Positions 13,193-25,640 of a stretch of DNA of 64,000 nt are shown piece by piece; position 1 is the stretch's first letter, and each line of letters begins with the position of its first letter. The DNA lies in NCBI GenBank assembly GCA_005406025.1, contig BGZK01002040.1, forward strand, positions 20,286-84,285. Reading direction: 5' to 3'. The stretch comes from Eumeta japonica (Eukaryota; Arthropoda; Insecta; Lepidoptera; Psychidae). Under the pieces are notes generated by a model. The model was given only the letters and a program-made list of their open reading frames with translations, was not told the DNA's origin and did no database searches. The position numbers and the translations under genes were made by a program.

Positions 13193-16100
13193 CGAACACA
13201 ATGAAAGAGATTGACCATTATAAAAGCGGTAACACCAGATTAGAATTAAAATCGTCCGGCGGTGGTGGACATTCGCCATTATTTTCACGTTTGACGTTAA
13301 AAATCGAGTTAAAAAACATTTCAGTTATACAACTTGTATTATTGTGTTCATTGTGAAAACTTTACGATATTAATTTTTAGAGAGTGAAATAAAAATAACA
13401 CAGAAATAATAATATTGAATGGGTGTAAAATTAAGTTTTAATGAGGTTTGATCTTTCAAATGCTTTGTGATTTCGGAAAGTAGATTTTAAATCGTATCAT
13501 ATTAATTTTCCCTGTGGGAAAACGTGCTAAAAGATCTGGAACAGTTAAGGGTATTCATGTAGGCGAGTGTCCAAGCCGACGGAGCCGCATATGAACTATA
13601 GATAACCCTTTATGACATTAGGATTGGTTAGTGTTTATTCAAAGGTTGCGAGAGAAACGAGAAGGCTAAACTGGAGTTTATCGTAATATTTTGGTGGTGA
13701 AATGTTTGTGGCTTACACAATATATAACCTACCTACACACACAGGCAGGTGTTATTTTGCATAAAACTATTTCGTGTGTCGTTGCACCCGGAATGAATAA
13801 TATTTTGGGTTGTATTCTTTTTACTATTGAAGTTTGTAATATAAAATGATTTTTACCTATTTTGAGCATAAAAAGCGACTGTGGGGCAAAAAATTCTACC
13901 AGAAAATAACGACAAAGAGAAAATAATATTTTTCTTCTAAATCACTTTTAGGTAAGCGTTATTGCAGACAGGCACGTAACATCTGCCAATATATATGTGT
14001 ATTATGTGTCTGTACGTCGATAGTTTTTTACCAGATGTACATATAATTAAAATGTTCTGTCGTTGTTAGGTGGCTGTTGTTTAACTTGTAACAAGCGGAG
14101 TCGATATTGTGTTATAAAAAAAAAATGAAATAAATAAATTTTAACGCTGTATAAGAATCATCTGTACCGTGTTTCCAAGAAAATGATACTGCCTTTTTTT
14201 TGGTTTACTATTTTTAAAGTAAAACTTCTTTAGGCGCGACTTGAGAGTTACCGGAAAACTTTATTGGACGGAAGTAACTCTATTTCCATTGTGCGCAGTC
14301 TCCACATTCATAATTCGAACTTTGAATACTTCGAATATTCAAATTCGAAATGGTCTATACTCGAAAACGGCAATATCAAAATAAGCCCTTAATAAATCTA
14401 TTAAAATTATTTTTTTAATAACTACCTGCACCAGCGGCTTCGCTCGGATGGACATAGAGTAAATTTTCTCATAGTATTTAAGTTCCCATCGTTGTCATTA
14501 AATAGAGGCTTTTCAACGATGGTCATAAAAGTCAGTAGGTAATGAGCACCTCCGACGGAGTTGCTCATCACCGACGTCACGTTAAACTATCATAGAATCA
14601 TCATTCTGCCATCCATCGATGACATAAAATCATTCCACCGGCTCTTAGTGACTTAAACAGCGCTCTCAACGGGAATAGACAGTTGACCTATCCCTTCCTG
14701 TTGAATTTGTGTATCCACACTTTTAAGTACTACAGTAAAACAGTTGCTTCATATCCAAAAAAAACCAGTCATTCAGTCAAAGTTGTCGGTCTATCAATGT
14801 CAGACTAAACATTGCTTGTTTATACTATTTCGTTATCGTTAGTTTCTTGAATAATTTAATAGTGAGCGAGCTAGTCGTCAATAAAAATAAAATACACAGT
14901 GATCAGCCCATCTTGCACGAGCGTCAATGATAACTTTTTTGTGGCTGATTTTTCTTCTTCAAACTTCTTCAAAGCTAGAAGGATTTATCAATTTGAAAAT
15001 TGCTTTCGGTTTGACAAAGTCATACATGTACATTTTTTTTTATTTGAAGTGCATGCGGTTAACCCCAATTAAATGTTCATTAAACGTGAAAGAAAAGCCT
15101 ATTTGTTCAAAATATTTTTTTTTCTTTTGATTTCAAAGAAATAATGAGTAACTTTGTTTTAAAATGTTTTTATCCGAGTTCCTAATAAATGATATCCTAA
15201 CTAATATTACAGATTTTCATTTCCATATATAAATTTGATTCCAAAATTTTCTTAACGTATTTTTCATAAGCCTCTATTATATTATATTTATTGTAGTTAG
15301 TTTGCCAAGTCGCCGGAGCCAGAAATCTAATCGAATATTTTCTAATTAAAGGTAATGTTTATAAACACATGTGGACCAATGCTCGTAAATAATAAACTAG
15401 CTGTGGTCGCAGCTCCGCTCGCGGGGACAACCCATATTGTTGTTTAAATTTTCATGTACATAAAGTAGAATTTTACTTCGGTATGTTAATTATGAGATAA
15501 ATAATAATGAAACAAATATTTTCAATTAAAACATACTTCAGATGCCTCAGGTATTCGGTGATTCTTTCTTACTTTACTTGAAAACATATATTTTATTTAT
15601 ATCAAGTCGATCGTCCACCGTCTAGATGTTAAAGACTAAAATGATTGTGAGTCATTCTTAGTAAAAAGACATTATATTATCACGGACTTTTTCTAGATTT
15701 TTTGAAGATTCACAGTCATGTAGTACATTAATTTTATATATTTCTTATGATTTCATCATTTAAATGCATATAAAGCATTTTTTTCCCGAAAACATTCACC
15801 ATTATTGTCACTGCTTTTGTACGTGATTTTATAAATAGTAAATCTTGGCCAGATAATATAGCTATGAATTATTTTTTTTTAATTAATGTAAATAAAAAAA
15901 ATGATAATCAGATAAGTGTTTCTCGCGTAAAAGATATGAACGGATAGCTAGACAGAGGGACGTTGAGTTTAATAGAATGTAATAAAGAAGATAGAAATAA
16001 AATATAAATTTAAATAACTTAAAGAAAACCTCATTTACCACGCACCAATAAAGCAGCACACGAAATAAAACGACGTTTTGGATTACCATGAATTTTAAAT

Positions 16101-17680
16101 TTAAAAATTAGGGTATGTTTTAATTTGAGCTTGATTTGTTATTAATGAAGTTTATTTTTTTTGTACGTTTTTGTAATGTAGTGTGCAAGTTAGTAAGTTA
16201 CTGAGACATTCAAGGTATGTCACATGCCAGACAGTATACAATTTAGAGTTTAATACAGCACTTATTTAATTTGTTTGTTAGCACTGGTGATTGCTCTAAT
16301 CATTTAGGTCCACATGTGTCAATTCACAGAGCCAATTCCTTGACATGAATGTGAGAATTTTGAGTTAATATTTGTTTCGCACTTTTGAACGATTATTTGT
16401 GTATTCTTGCAATAAACGGTAAACATTGCCAAGATGCGTCATCGATGACGTGGGAAGTAAGGTCAAATAACTGTACATTTTAAACATTACAGTTATCTCT
16501 ACTCTATTAACATGTTTATTTGATTCAATCCCAGATTTTGCCTGCTAGTTGCAACTAACTAGCATAACTACATACATAACAATATACGTAGTTGTAAATA
16601 AATTAAAAAACAATTAATAAAGATGCCAGTTGTTAATATTAAATTTTATTTTCTTTTGGGTTAATATAACACAATATTTTAAAATGAACAAAACACCTTG
16701 AAGTAACAACATATGAAGTATTTTCAGTTTACTGATTTATTATGTATACAACGCCCCTTGCACTAGTATGCTTCAAGTAAAAGTAGAAACAGCCGATGTT
16801 TTTAAGTAGTAATTCATAAATATGACTATAAATCATTTTTTTTTCTAACAGAAAGTTAATATAATCAAGGAGAAAAAACTTATGTATAAACTTATTGTAA
16901 CAGGTACTTACGTTTTACTACAAATAGAATACTATATAAGCGCACCCTGAATGACTATAAAAACTATCAGTTTTAAATCAGCTGGCGTCCCGGCATATTT
17001 GCGTCAGTGTTGCCATCTGTGAGTTTAAAAAAGTGCTGAATGCTGCGCGCCATAATTTGAATATATCTCCGAAAAGCAGAATTTTCTGACTACGTGATAA
17101 AGCCTTAAACCCCGTCCTGTGACCAAGCGTCACGTAATATGGATATATTATCTAAAGTATATATACATAAACATTTTCAAACAACACATATTTTTTTCAT
17201 TTTTACATCACTATTTCAAAGTGTATTAATGTGTATAAACATTAAACGGGCTTAAGAACGAGCATGTTGTTAGATTAAAAAATACGGATTTAGTATCAAA
17301 ATGGACGACATTTCAATTACAAGATATATTACTGTAATAGTATAAGACAACGCAACTACGTCAATTTGCTTGATTTATGTTTTGGCTACGCCGAATTTGT
17401 TATTTTGTTATATTGTTGATAGTTGTCATATTAAACCTTCGGACAACAAAGCAAAAAAAAAATTACAATCTATTATCTTTAAACAATGACAACATATATT
17501 ATAGTTTGTTTATTTAGTATTGTTAACAATTCTTTTGATATTTTTGTAATAATAATTTCGATACTTAATGGCAATACGTTTACCTATACATACGATGCTG
17601 TTAAATTGAAAAAAAAATTAAAAAAAATGAAATTAACAGTAATTTCATTTGTTTGAAATTTTAAGAAAAACTATTACATT
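13193..17680. other. Unannotated DNA with two Helitron-like/lepidopteran repeat tags
   Basis: At 14423-14450 (ACTACCTGCACCAGCGGCTT then CGCTCGG) and 15408-15440 (CTAGCTGTGGTCGCAGCTCC then GCTCGCGG) are diverged openings of the same dispersed repeat as at 5320. Otherwise the stretch is AT-rich, with no exon that I can support. Confidence 0.45.
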
Positions 17681-17700
17681 TCCTAAATATAGGACAGTAG
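17681..17700. mobile_element. Left inverted-repeat motif of the piggyBac element
   Basis: TCCTAAATATAGGACAGTAG. Its inverted, slightly different counterpart is at 19914-19939 beyond the transposase gene. I could not fix the exact outer ends or a matching TTAA target pair. Candidate TTAA tetramers flank both sides, but so AT-rich a sequence offers many. Confidence 0.5.
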
Positions 17701-17867
17701 AAATAAAAAAAAATATCAGAATACCCTCTTTATCTAAGATTATTTAGTCTTATGATTTGCAGTAAGAAACGTGTCAGCTTTATTAGAAAAAATAAAAAGA
17801 CAGTTATTTTAACAGTTTTTACCTTATATTTTACCTTATAAGTGTGTAATAAAAGTGCGTTGCAGAC

Positions 17868-19795
17868 ATGGCAAATGACAGGTATGTATAAAAAGTTATA
17901 TTTTACTCGTGAGTTGTTTTTTTCTGTGTTAATATCTAGTTGATAACCTTAACTTTTGTACTAAATAAATATTCTAGCAAAATAATATAAATAAATTACG
18001 TATAACTTGTTACAAATACTAGCGTACTATATATAGGACAGTAGGATAATATACATGATTTTAGTACAATAATACAACTTTTTCTTTACAGACCGTTAGC
18101 TGCGCATGAAATTTTAGATGCTTTAGAAAATGTTTCTGATAATGAAGAAGATTATAGAGAACGACTGATATGTATTCTACCTCCTGTTGATCCTGACTGT
18201 CTCACTGACGAAGATTCGGGTGAAGAAGATAATGTAACTTTGAATAATTTGCCACGAAACATTCTGCTTCAACCGGCTGAAGTAATGATTCAAGGGCAGA
18301 TTATGGTGAGTGATACAGAAGAAGAACCTTCTGATTCTACAGGTCGAACTAAACGTAGGCGTACCTACGCATGGAGAAAACGGGACTTGGCAAAAAATCC
18401 CGTGAATTGGCCAGATGTTCAAGGCGCTTGCCAAGATAAGCGCCCAATTGAGTGGTTTGAAAACTTCTTAGATGAAGATGTTATTTCGTTGTTGGTGTCA
18501 GAGAGCAATAAATATGCTGTCAAAAAGAATTTGCCTGGAGACATAACCACTGAAGATATGAAATGTTTCATCGGCATATTGTTGGTTAGTGGTTATTCAT
18601 GGCTCCCCGTAGAAGAATGTATTGGGAAAACTCCTGATACAAAAATGAATTGATCAGCTCGGCTATGACTAGGGATAGATTTGACTTTATTTTTCGCCAC
18701 CTTCATGTCAATGATAATCTGGATTTGCAAGACAAATACACAAAAGTACGCCCCCTAGTTACACTTCTAAATAAAAAGTTCTTAGAGTTTTCTCCTCTTG
18801 AAGAGCATTACAGTGTAGATGAGGCCATGATCCCCTACTATGGTAGACATGGCTGCAAACAGCACATAAAAGGTAAACCTATTAGGTACGGGTTCAAAGC
18901 TTGGGTTGGTGCTACACGGTTAGGGTATGTTTTATGGATGGAACCATACCAAGGTGCTACAACTATGTGCAATCCAATATATAAAGAATTGGGGCTGGGT
19001 GCAAGCGTTGTTCTCACTTTTTGCGATGTGCTGATTTCACGTGGCTTCGACCTTCCTTACCACGTAGTTTTTGATAATTTTTTTACTGGGACGCCCTTGC
19101 TGAAAGAGATAACAAAGAAAGGCCTTCGTTGCACTGGGACAGTTCGAGAAAACAGGACATCTAGTTGTCCTCTGATTACATCGAAGTTACTGAAAAAAAA
19201 GGAACGTGGTGCTGTCGATTACAGAACGACACATGACAACACGTTCATTATTGCTAAATGGCATGACAATAATATATTCAGTATTGCTTCTAATGCTGTA
19301 GGAATAAATCCTAAACAATCTGCCAAACGCTTCTCACAAAGTGAAAAGAGAAACATTGTCATAGAAGAACCACATATGGTGTCCATCTATAACAAATATA
19401 TGGAAGGAGTGGATCGGTCTGATGAAAATATTTCACATTACCGAATTGGTATACGAGGTAAGAAATGGTATATGCCGTTGCTCACACACATGATCGATCT
19501 TGCCGAACATAATGCATGGCAGTTATATAAAATAAATCATGGAAAACTGGATCATCTTGGCTTTCGCAGAAGGGTAGCAATTGCTTTGATTGAATCAAAC
19601 AGAAAAAATGCCAAAGAGGGCCTAGCCGACCCTCCCATCATGAACATGCTGATAGTCGTAAAGACCAAATGAATCATCTGGTTATTCCTCAATCGAAGCA
19701 AACACACTGTCGTCAATGTCACAAAAATGTTTGACACGTTGCAAGAAATGTGATGTTGAGTGTGTGTCAAGTGTTTTGAAACATATCATTCATAA
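17868..19795 (+). pseudogene. piggyBac-family transposase, nearly intact but frameshifted
   Basis: This is a cut-and-paste transposase of the piggyBac superfamily, which normally excises and reinserts at TTAA. Exon 1 is 17868-17881 (Met-Ala-Asn-Asp). The intron is 17882-18091 (GT..AG, phase 2). Exon 2 resumes with Arg-Pro-Leu-Ala-Ala-His-Glu-Ile-Leu, typical of the acidic piggyBac N-terminus. The catalytic triad is complete: Asp of SVDEAM at 18818, Asp of FDNFF at 19073, and Asp of GVDRSD at 19412 with its second Asp at 19421. Beyond the current stop at 19672 a Cys-rich C-terminal domain can still be read across frames (C-x2-C, C-x2-C, C-x2-CF..YH) to a TAA at 19793-19795. Four single-base losses explain the breaks: the A-run at 18641-18645, the CCC at about 19634, about 19730 and about 19761. 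Allowing for these the protein would be about 573 residues, the usual length for the family. It is either a young pseudogene or has been damaged by assembly indels. Confidence 0.9.
18027..18050. repeat. piggyBac terminal motif copy inside the transposase intron
   Basis: The 17-mer TAGGACAGTAGGATAAT within this segment is identical to the reverse complement of the right-end motif (19914-19939), and it lies in the transposase intron. Only 11 of these bases are shared with the outer left motif at 17681. It may be a subterminal transposase-binding site or a second left end. Confidence 0.6.
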
Positions 19796-19913
19796 ATAGT
19801 GTTAATCTAGTAAATTACATATAACAATGGGTAATATAATCAATAGTTATCTAATAAACTACACTTTTTGATTACATTCTGTTTTGTCATAAATGGTCTT
19901 TTATTTCCTCTTA

Positions 19914-19939
19914 TTATCCTACTGTCCTACATATAGGAC
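19914..19939. mobile_element. Right inverted-repeat motif of the piggyBac element
   Basis: ATTATCCTACTGTCCTACAT followed by ATAGGA. It is the inverse of the motif at 18027 and, less well, of that at 17681. It sits 119 bases past the end of the transposase reading region, as expected for an element end. Confidence 0.55.
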
Positions 19940-22706
19940 GGCTGTTTCCCTGAAAGCCTTACACTTAATTTTTTTTTTATAATTTTTTTTATGTTGCATA
20001 AGATCTAATAAACTAAATAATGTAACTTTTTTCAAAATTTTCAGAAAATTTTAGTTTCAGGCTTATCTGGGTTAATATCTATTTACATATTTATACGTTA
20101 CTATGGTCAAATTTTATGAAGATATCGACATCATATTAAATTCAGATTTAAAAGGGTTTACAGCGACAGAAAGAAATACTGGACGTCCCATTTACACGTG
20201 TGAGGACTTCCTTGGCCAAGACACGGACCACTAAAACGAGAATCAAGACAGATGGGCAATTTCGGTACAGAGTAAAGTAGAAATTAAAATGGCCGCGGAT
20301 GGACTGCAGAAACTTCCAGAAGCGGATACAGAAAGTTTGGCACCGAGTGAAGAAAACGAAGAATGAACGAATAGTTATCACGCGATGAATGAAAAAACTG
20401 GGGAAGAGGGTCTATCTTTATTAACGGTATTTATAGAGATAGTGTTACCTATTGAGAATCCAGTTTTCGACTTAAGTTCACACGTATGATGATTGGCTCC
20501 ACTCTCCCGTCGCTCTTAATCCAGATCGGAACCTACACTTCTTTCCTATACTTGAGGTGGAAGGTACAAGGTGCGGACCGTACCGAAACTTCTACTATAT
20601 CAATGCCCGCGACCGGCTGAAGGTTGATACCTTCTGCTGGATATCCGGTTGCTAGATCCTGACTACGATCGAATAAACCAATGAGTTTTTTAACTCGACG
20701 TGAGTAAAGCACACGCTCAGTGCCTCGAAAACCAAGCTAAGCCGTCTGTCGCGGGCAGTGTCATGGAATGGGAGATGACAGCCTTTAGTCCGTACTGACC
20801 CAGCTTAAGGTTAAAGTTCCTTAATATGAAATAAAAAAGATCGTAAGAATGTGTGGCTCAAGAGTTGCTTAAACAAAGCCTGACACAACAATTGCTACGG
20901 AAATATCATGGATACAGACTTTGCTTTATACTTTATATTAATCGATCGAGTAGTTTATAAGATGATGTAAAATGGAAGCAATAAGTATATAGTTAAAAAA
21001 AAAATAACTTACTGATTCATACACCACGTTATTTTTGAAATTACAAGCCCGATCGGAATCAAATATGATCACATGATATTTCCTACAGTTTAAGTACACA
21101 ATAAGAAAGAATTTCTAGAAATTCATTTTTTATCGCAGTGCAAGGGGGTTGACTTTTGCGTGAAATTTTTTATATAGTGAAGTACGACTGTTTTTGGTAT
21201 AAATATCGCTTATTAAAAAGGGCGCGACGCGTCTTTCATAATTAGTTGGAAGGATGAGTAGGATTGCATAATGCATGAAAATGAATGCGTATTCAGTTTG
21301 TCTTCTTTACGAATCTAAACTATTCATCCAGTTGCTATGAGACTGACGATATGTCGTGCATGCGAACGGGAAGGTTTCTGAAAAAAAAATACTAGCGACT
21401 GTCCCCGATATCGTCTGAGTATTTGTGCCATTGAACCAAACTACTGAACCAATCCTAAAAATCCCATCATTAATAACAAGCTGCCTGAGTAAAAAAGTCT
21501 ATTAATATTTCGCTTTGGCGTCGTCTACTTATTTTTTCTATTAACGATTCTAAAAATATATAAATAAATAGATGGTAAATTTCGATCATCTCTCGAAATT
21601 TTGACTATCCCCGAGTAATATAGGATGTTTATTTTGATACTAGCACTTGCACTGTTTAAATCGGAACTGCGACCGGTAATGTAATCAAAATTGGAAGAAG
21701 CACGAGGAGCGAAAATCGAACGTCGAGGATCTGAATCGAGTCTGGGACTAAAATTGAAATAAAAAACGTGATTGCAACCGGAATAAGGTACGAACGGTGC
21801 CATCGATGATTAGGAGTGGCATGGGTAAGTTTTCGTCCAGTTATTAGGTCAAGTATTCCAGCGGCACATTCCGTGATCGCGGCTCTAACAATAAATGGAA
21901 ACATTTAATTAATCCACGCGATCCACCGACACGCGGGTCTTCTTTCGACACGCAACCCGCCCTGCCCGCGTTGTTGTGACACGCAAGACGTTCTATTATG
22001 TTGGCCAACAACGTACTCAAAGCGGAGGTTGGGTCTACCTTTGCGTGATGAAAACGTACACGTGTTGCCACAAAATGTTTGTGAAGCGTTTGCGTATTTA
22101 ACTTCAATTTAACATCAAAGAGTCACGACTATTATGCCACTTTGGCCGTCCGTAGCATTTTACATTTAAGTACATTTACTATTCATGTAACAGAATGTAT
22201 AAAAATAATATGAAACAAGTGTTCGGTAGATAAAATTAATCTTCAAAAAAAAAAATTACTCATTCTAAAACTCCTGTATGTTTTTATAGAATAGACAAAT
22301 GTTAATTATTATGATTACTATGATAATTTTAAAGTTTCCTGAAAGATGAAGTGGTTTATTAAATTTTTTCTGAGTTTCAGGTGCGAAAATTATATTGTTT
22401 ATATGCATAAAAATACAGCCTACATGTTATGTGTATGCGATATTTGAAGGTAGATGGTTGAAGCAATAAGCCATGAGAGTAAGGATTTATGAAATCTCTG
22501 TAAGAATATTGGAATATAAAGTAATATATGTTCATATCCACAATCTAAAGATTTATAAGTATTTATAAGACACATTCAAAACAAGTTCTGCGTTTACTCG
22601 TTCCTTTTCTACATTTTTAGCCTTAGTATCTATATTTTACAAAAAAATTTCAACTTTCATAGCTGAAAGTTAAAAATTATTATACATCAACCGCTTGATA
22701 TAAGCT
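19940..22706. other. Unannotated DNA including an unidentified GC-richer block
   Basis: 20140-20830 is GC-richer and more complex than its surroundings. On the minus strand it offers CTATAAATACC followed by TTAATAAAGATAG, as a promoter or LTR might, but I found no second LTR or pol gene. 21640-22060 is another GC-richer block with quasi-repeated GATTC-like words. No exon is supported. Confidence 0.35.
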
Positions 22707-23003
22707 CTGGTTTAGGGTTCCGTACCCAAAGGGTGCCAACGGAACCCTATTACTGAGACTTCGATGTCTGTCCATCCGTCTGTGGGTCACAGGGCTCTAT
22801 CTCTTGCATCGTAATAGTTAGACACTTAATATTTTCACCAATTGGATATTATTGTGATCGCTATAACAACAAATACTTAAAATAAAATAAAGTTAAAAAT
22901 TAAAGGGGGTCGTCATCCAAGAAACGTGTTTTTTTACTGAACTATTTTTAAAACATTGTATCCTTCGTGTACGAGTCCAACTCCCGCTTGACCGGTTTTT
23001 TTT
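22707..23003 (-). repeat. AGGGTTCCGTA-type dispersed repeat, complete copy
   Basis: A 10-bp stem AGGGTTCCGT/ACGGAACCCT at 22715-22749 marks one end. The other end (read on minus) is AAAACCGGTCAAGCGGGAGT followed by TGGACTCGTACACGAAGG. Both are hallmarks of a very common lepidopteran interspersed repeat of about 300 bp. It is non-coding. Partial copies lie at 28868, 33768, 35785 and 46950. Confidence 0.7.
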
Positions 23004-23987
23004 CAATTTCTTCAACATGCGTGATTTTTTTTTGGACATTGATATGATTCGAATATAAACTTTTCATATTGAGCATGAATTTGTAATCTCTCTTTTACAT
23101 TATTTTTAAAATTAGAAGCAGACGTTAAGTTATTCTTTAAAATACATCTTAATATTGTACATTTATCAGTATTATATTTGCAGAAAGATAATGAGCTTCA
23201 TTGATTTCATTGCCTAGCTGAACACTCACAGCCGGATTTGTGAAATGACACTTAATCCTTTTGTGAAGGTGTATTTCTTCATTTCCGTAAGTATCATAGC
23301 AAAACAATGAAGGATTTCTGAGAATCAACTGTATTTATTTTAAATGAAATGTGATGAGTTCAACATAGCAGCTTGTCCAGTCCGTCGCGCCTTTCGGGCA
23401 AAAAGTGATATAATAGGGGAACACTGTGTATAGCTGCTTCTGCCACTAAGTTGATCACAAGTGACAGTTGAACCGTCATTTCAGTGTTTGATGATACGCT
23501 AAAAAATGCCGACAGTCGGCGGTATTCGGCCGATTCTGCCGAGGCGTCCTCCTATTTAAAGAAGAGCATGTGTGAACAACACACAATTCCACATATGCAT
23601 TTCTTCGCAAAGTTTTCGCAGGTCAGTTCAAGCGTCAAACGAAAACGGACATCCCTGCTGCTGCTGTGTTATAGTGCTCTTATACTCTAAGAAATTATAT
23701 TTCTATGTTAGCTATTTCTGCACTCTATGAAATTATATTTCTATATTAACCATTAAAGGTAAATGAAAATGAAGTTTTTTTTTGTAGGTTGTACAACTGG
23801 AAATTAGTCTTTTTTCCTTTTTTTTAAAACAGCTTCAAAAACTTCCGCGATGACGCACATCCTCATTCGGACATCGTGCCCTTCATCTTTGTTCTTATAA
23901 CCGTTATGGTTCGGCAGCCAAACTATAGGTTCAAATTGAAAACATTGGAAGCTTCGAGAAATGCTCGTTTTTATCAAACTTTACGTA
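23004..23987. other. Unannotated DNA with a 28-bp direct duplication
   Basis: 23685-23712 and 23723-23750 are near-identical direct copies of a CTCTAWGAAATTATATTTCT word followed by ATRTTARC. A GC-richer patch at 23500-23560 holds several GCCGA/TCGGC words. No exon seen. Confidence 0.5.
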
Positions 23988-24065
23988 CGATCGATGACGG
24001 CTTAAAGGTCGACACCGTCGTCTTAGAACTATAAGGTATCAAGTTCGAACCTTGCCACGGACAAT
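23988..24065 (+). repeat. tRNA-like SINE head
   Basis: An A-box-like ACGGCTTAAAGG (23997-24008) and a B-box-like AAGTTCGAACCTTG (24041-24054) are at tRNA-like spacing, followed by CCACGG as at the start of several insect SINEs. The body appears to run on to about 24180 but I cannot fix its end. It lies just beyond the 3' side of the R1-like LINE fragment (which is on minus). Confidence 0.45.
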
Positions 24066-24268
24066 CCCACCACCTCCCATGGCCCCTCCGACATCTAGGT
24101 CATATGGGCCGAATCGCAGAAGCGCCGCGAGACACCGATTAAATCTAATCCCGCGACTCTTCATGCTTCTTACAAGTTATTTCTATATTTCAGTTCCATG
24201 TCCCTGATCACAACTCTCCCTGTTTAGGGCTTGTACGCCACAGAAACGGACTTCGTTGCTGAGCAGCT

Positions 24269-24348
24269 CTTCACTCTTGTAAGCTTCTGGTCTTCACTCT
24301 TGTAAGCTTCTGGTCTTCTCTCTTGAAAGCTTCTTGTCTTCTCTTCAC
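24269..24348. repeat. 23-bp tandem repeat in the LINE 3' region
   Basis: Three 23-base units (24269-24291, 24292-24314, 24315-24337) of CTTCACTCTTGTAAGCTTCT + GGT, plus part of a fourth. They lie immediately downstream (minus sense) of the LINE coding end, so they are probably part of its 3' untranslated tail. Confidence 0.85.
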
Positions 24349-24365
24349 TTTTGGCCGCCATGCAA

Positions 24366-25520
24366 TCAGTGCCATGCACGCGCGTATTCTACCAACCGTC
24401 TGAAGTTCGCCTGTGTGCCCACAAGATCCGCATAGTATACCGGGCCCACTTGCAGCACCTCTATTCCGCTCAGCATTTCGTTCCTAATATCGTCGTATAG
24501 AGGGCATGACCACAGGACGTGGTGCATGTCCTCGTCTGTCTGTTCGCATAAAGACATACTTGTTTCATTCAAATCTAGATCATACAGACGCTTCCGAAAA
24601 CATCCATGGCCCGTAAGCAGCTGCGAGGTTTGGTAGTCCGGCTCGACCCAGTCAAAACTGAGTCTTGCCGACACGTCCGGGAAATAGCGGTACAGTTCCC
24701 TACCATTTATCTCAGCATCCCAATTCTTCTGCTATTCCACAATCATCTCCTCCCTCACTCGACGCCTGAACACCCTAACTTCGGGCGCAGTTCGCCCCTC
24801 TCGCTCGCTGACAGTCCTGCCCGCTATGATCACCTCCATGTGAGCAGGCAGCACTCCGGCTAGAACCGGCAGAGCCGCCGTGCTCACGGTCCTGTAAGCT
24901 TTGATCAACAACATCATAGCTGGCCGCTGTCTTCAGCAGGGCGCTGCGTACTACGTGGAGATTTGCACGCTTGTACCAGCACCCCGCCGCGTACGTCAAG
25001 GTAGTCAAGTATGTCGCCAAGTAGATTGTCTTAAGGGAGGGATATCTCACTCCCCACGATGCGGCCGACACCCTGGACACCTTGCCGAAGCTCTTCGACG
25101 CCCTCTCACCAATACTTTGCGCATGTTGCGCAAAGGAGAGGTGCTCGTCCAAAACCAAACCCAGCACAGTGACCGCGGAGACAGTCCGGATGGAGTCGCC
25201 ACCCATCCTAATGATCGGCGGTCTCTGCAGCCGGCCCTTAACCGTCATGGTGCACGACTTCGCCGGGGCAAACGCCAACCGGTTACGCCGGCCCCAATAT
25301 AGTATCAGGCCCAAGGCTTGCGCAGATAGCCGCTCAATCTCGGCGCGGGATGACGCCTCCACCAGGACCGTCACATCGTCCGCATAGGCCACGGTCTTAA
25401 CACCGGCCGGGAATGGGAGCCACAGCAAGTCATCCAGTAGCACGTTCCACAGCGCGGGGCCTGGGACAGAGCCCTGGGGGCACCCCATTGTGTCGATTGT
25501 CCCTTGCGACAGACAATCGA
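24366..25520 (-). pseudogene. R1-like non-LTR retrotransposon, 5'-truncated reverse transcriptase C-terminal part
   Basis: This encodes the C-terminal half of a LINE ORF2. The reverse transcriptase motif GCPQGSVPGPALWNVLLDDL starts near 25485 and the catalytic YADD box follows at about 25390. Next come the thumb region (KSFGKVSRVSAASWGVRYPS), a conserved AYRTVSTAALPVLAGVLPA block and a C-terminal zinc-knuckle-like C..H..C segment (DEDMHHVLWSCPLYDDIR). The GCPQGS form and the C-terminal block suggest the R1 clade (R1/TRAS type). The endonuclease and the first reverse transcriptase motifs are absent, as in a usual 5' truncation. Two lesions remain: a frameshift near 24930 and an in-frame TAG at 24732-24734 where Trp is expected. 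It is dead but fairly young. The 3' tail holds the 23-bp repeats; no poly(A) is seen. Confidence 0.88.
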
Positions 25521-25555
25521 CTGATGAGCTTTCAACTTAAGTCTTAACTAAACAG

Positions 25556-25640
25556 TTCGATCCGCGCCTCGGAGAGGACGTTAAGCCTTTGGTCCCGGCT
25601 GCTGTTATCGCGTTAGGTCCGCGCGGGGATTTGGTGAACC
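25556..25640 (+). repeat. Tail fragment of an RTE-like LINE
   Basis: GATCCGCGCCTCGGAGAGGA followed by CGTTAAGCC and TTGGTCCCGGCTGCTGTTAT matches, from memory of the family, the 3'-proximal segment of lepidopteran RTE (BovB-like) elements. No coding sequence of the element remains. Confidence 0.5.

Noticed and set aside
17101..17140. TTAAACCCCGTCCTG as the left piggyBac end
   Set aside because: It begins like a TTAA-CCC terminus, but no inverted partner with the same sequence follows the transposase gene.
24901..25387. Plus-strand open frames of 101-133 codons
   Set aside because: Antisense shadows of the GC-rich R1-like reverse transcriptase on the minus strand.
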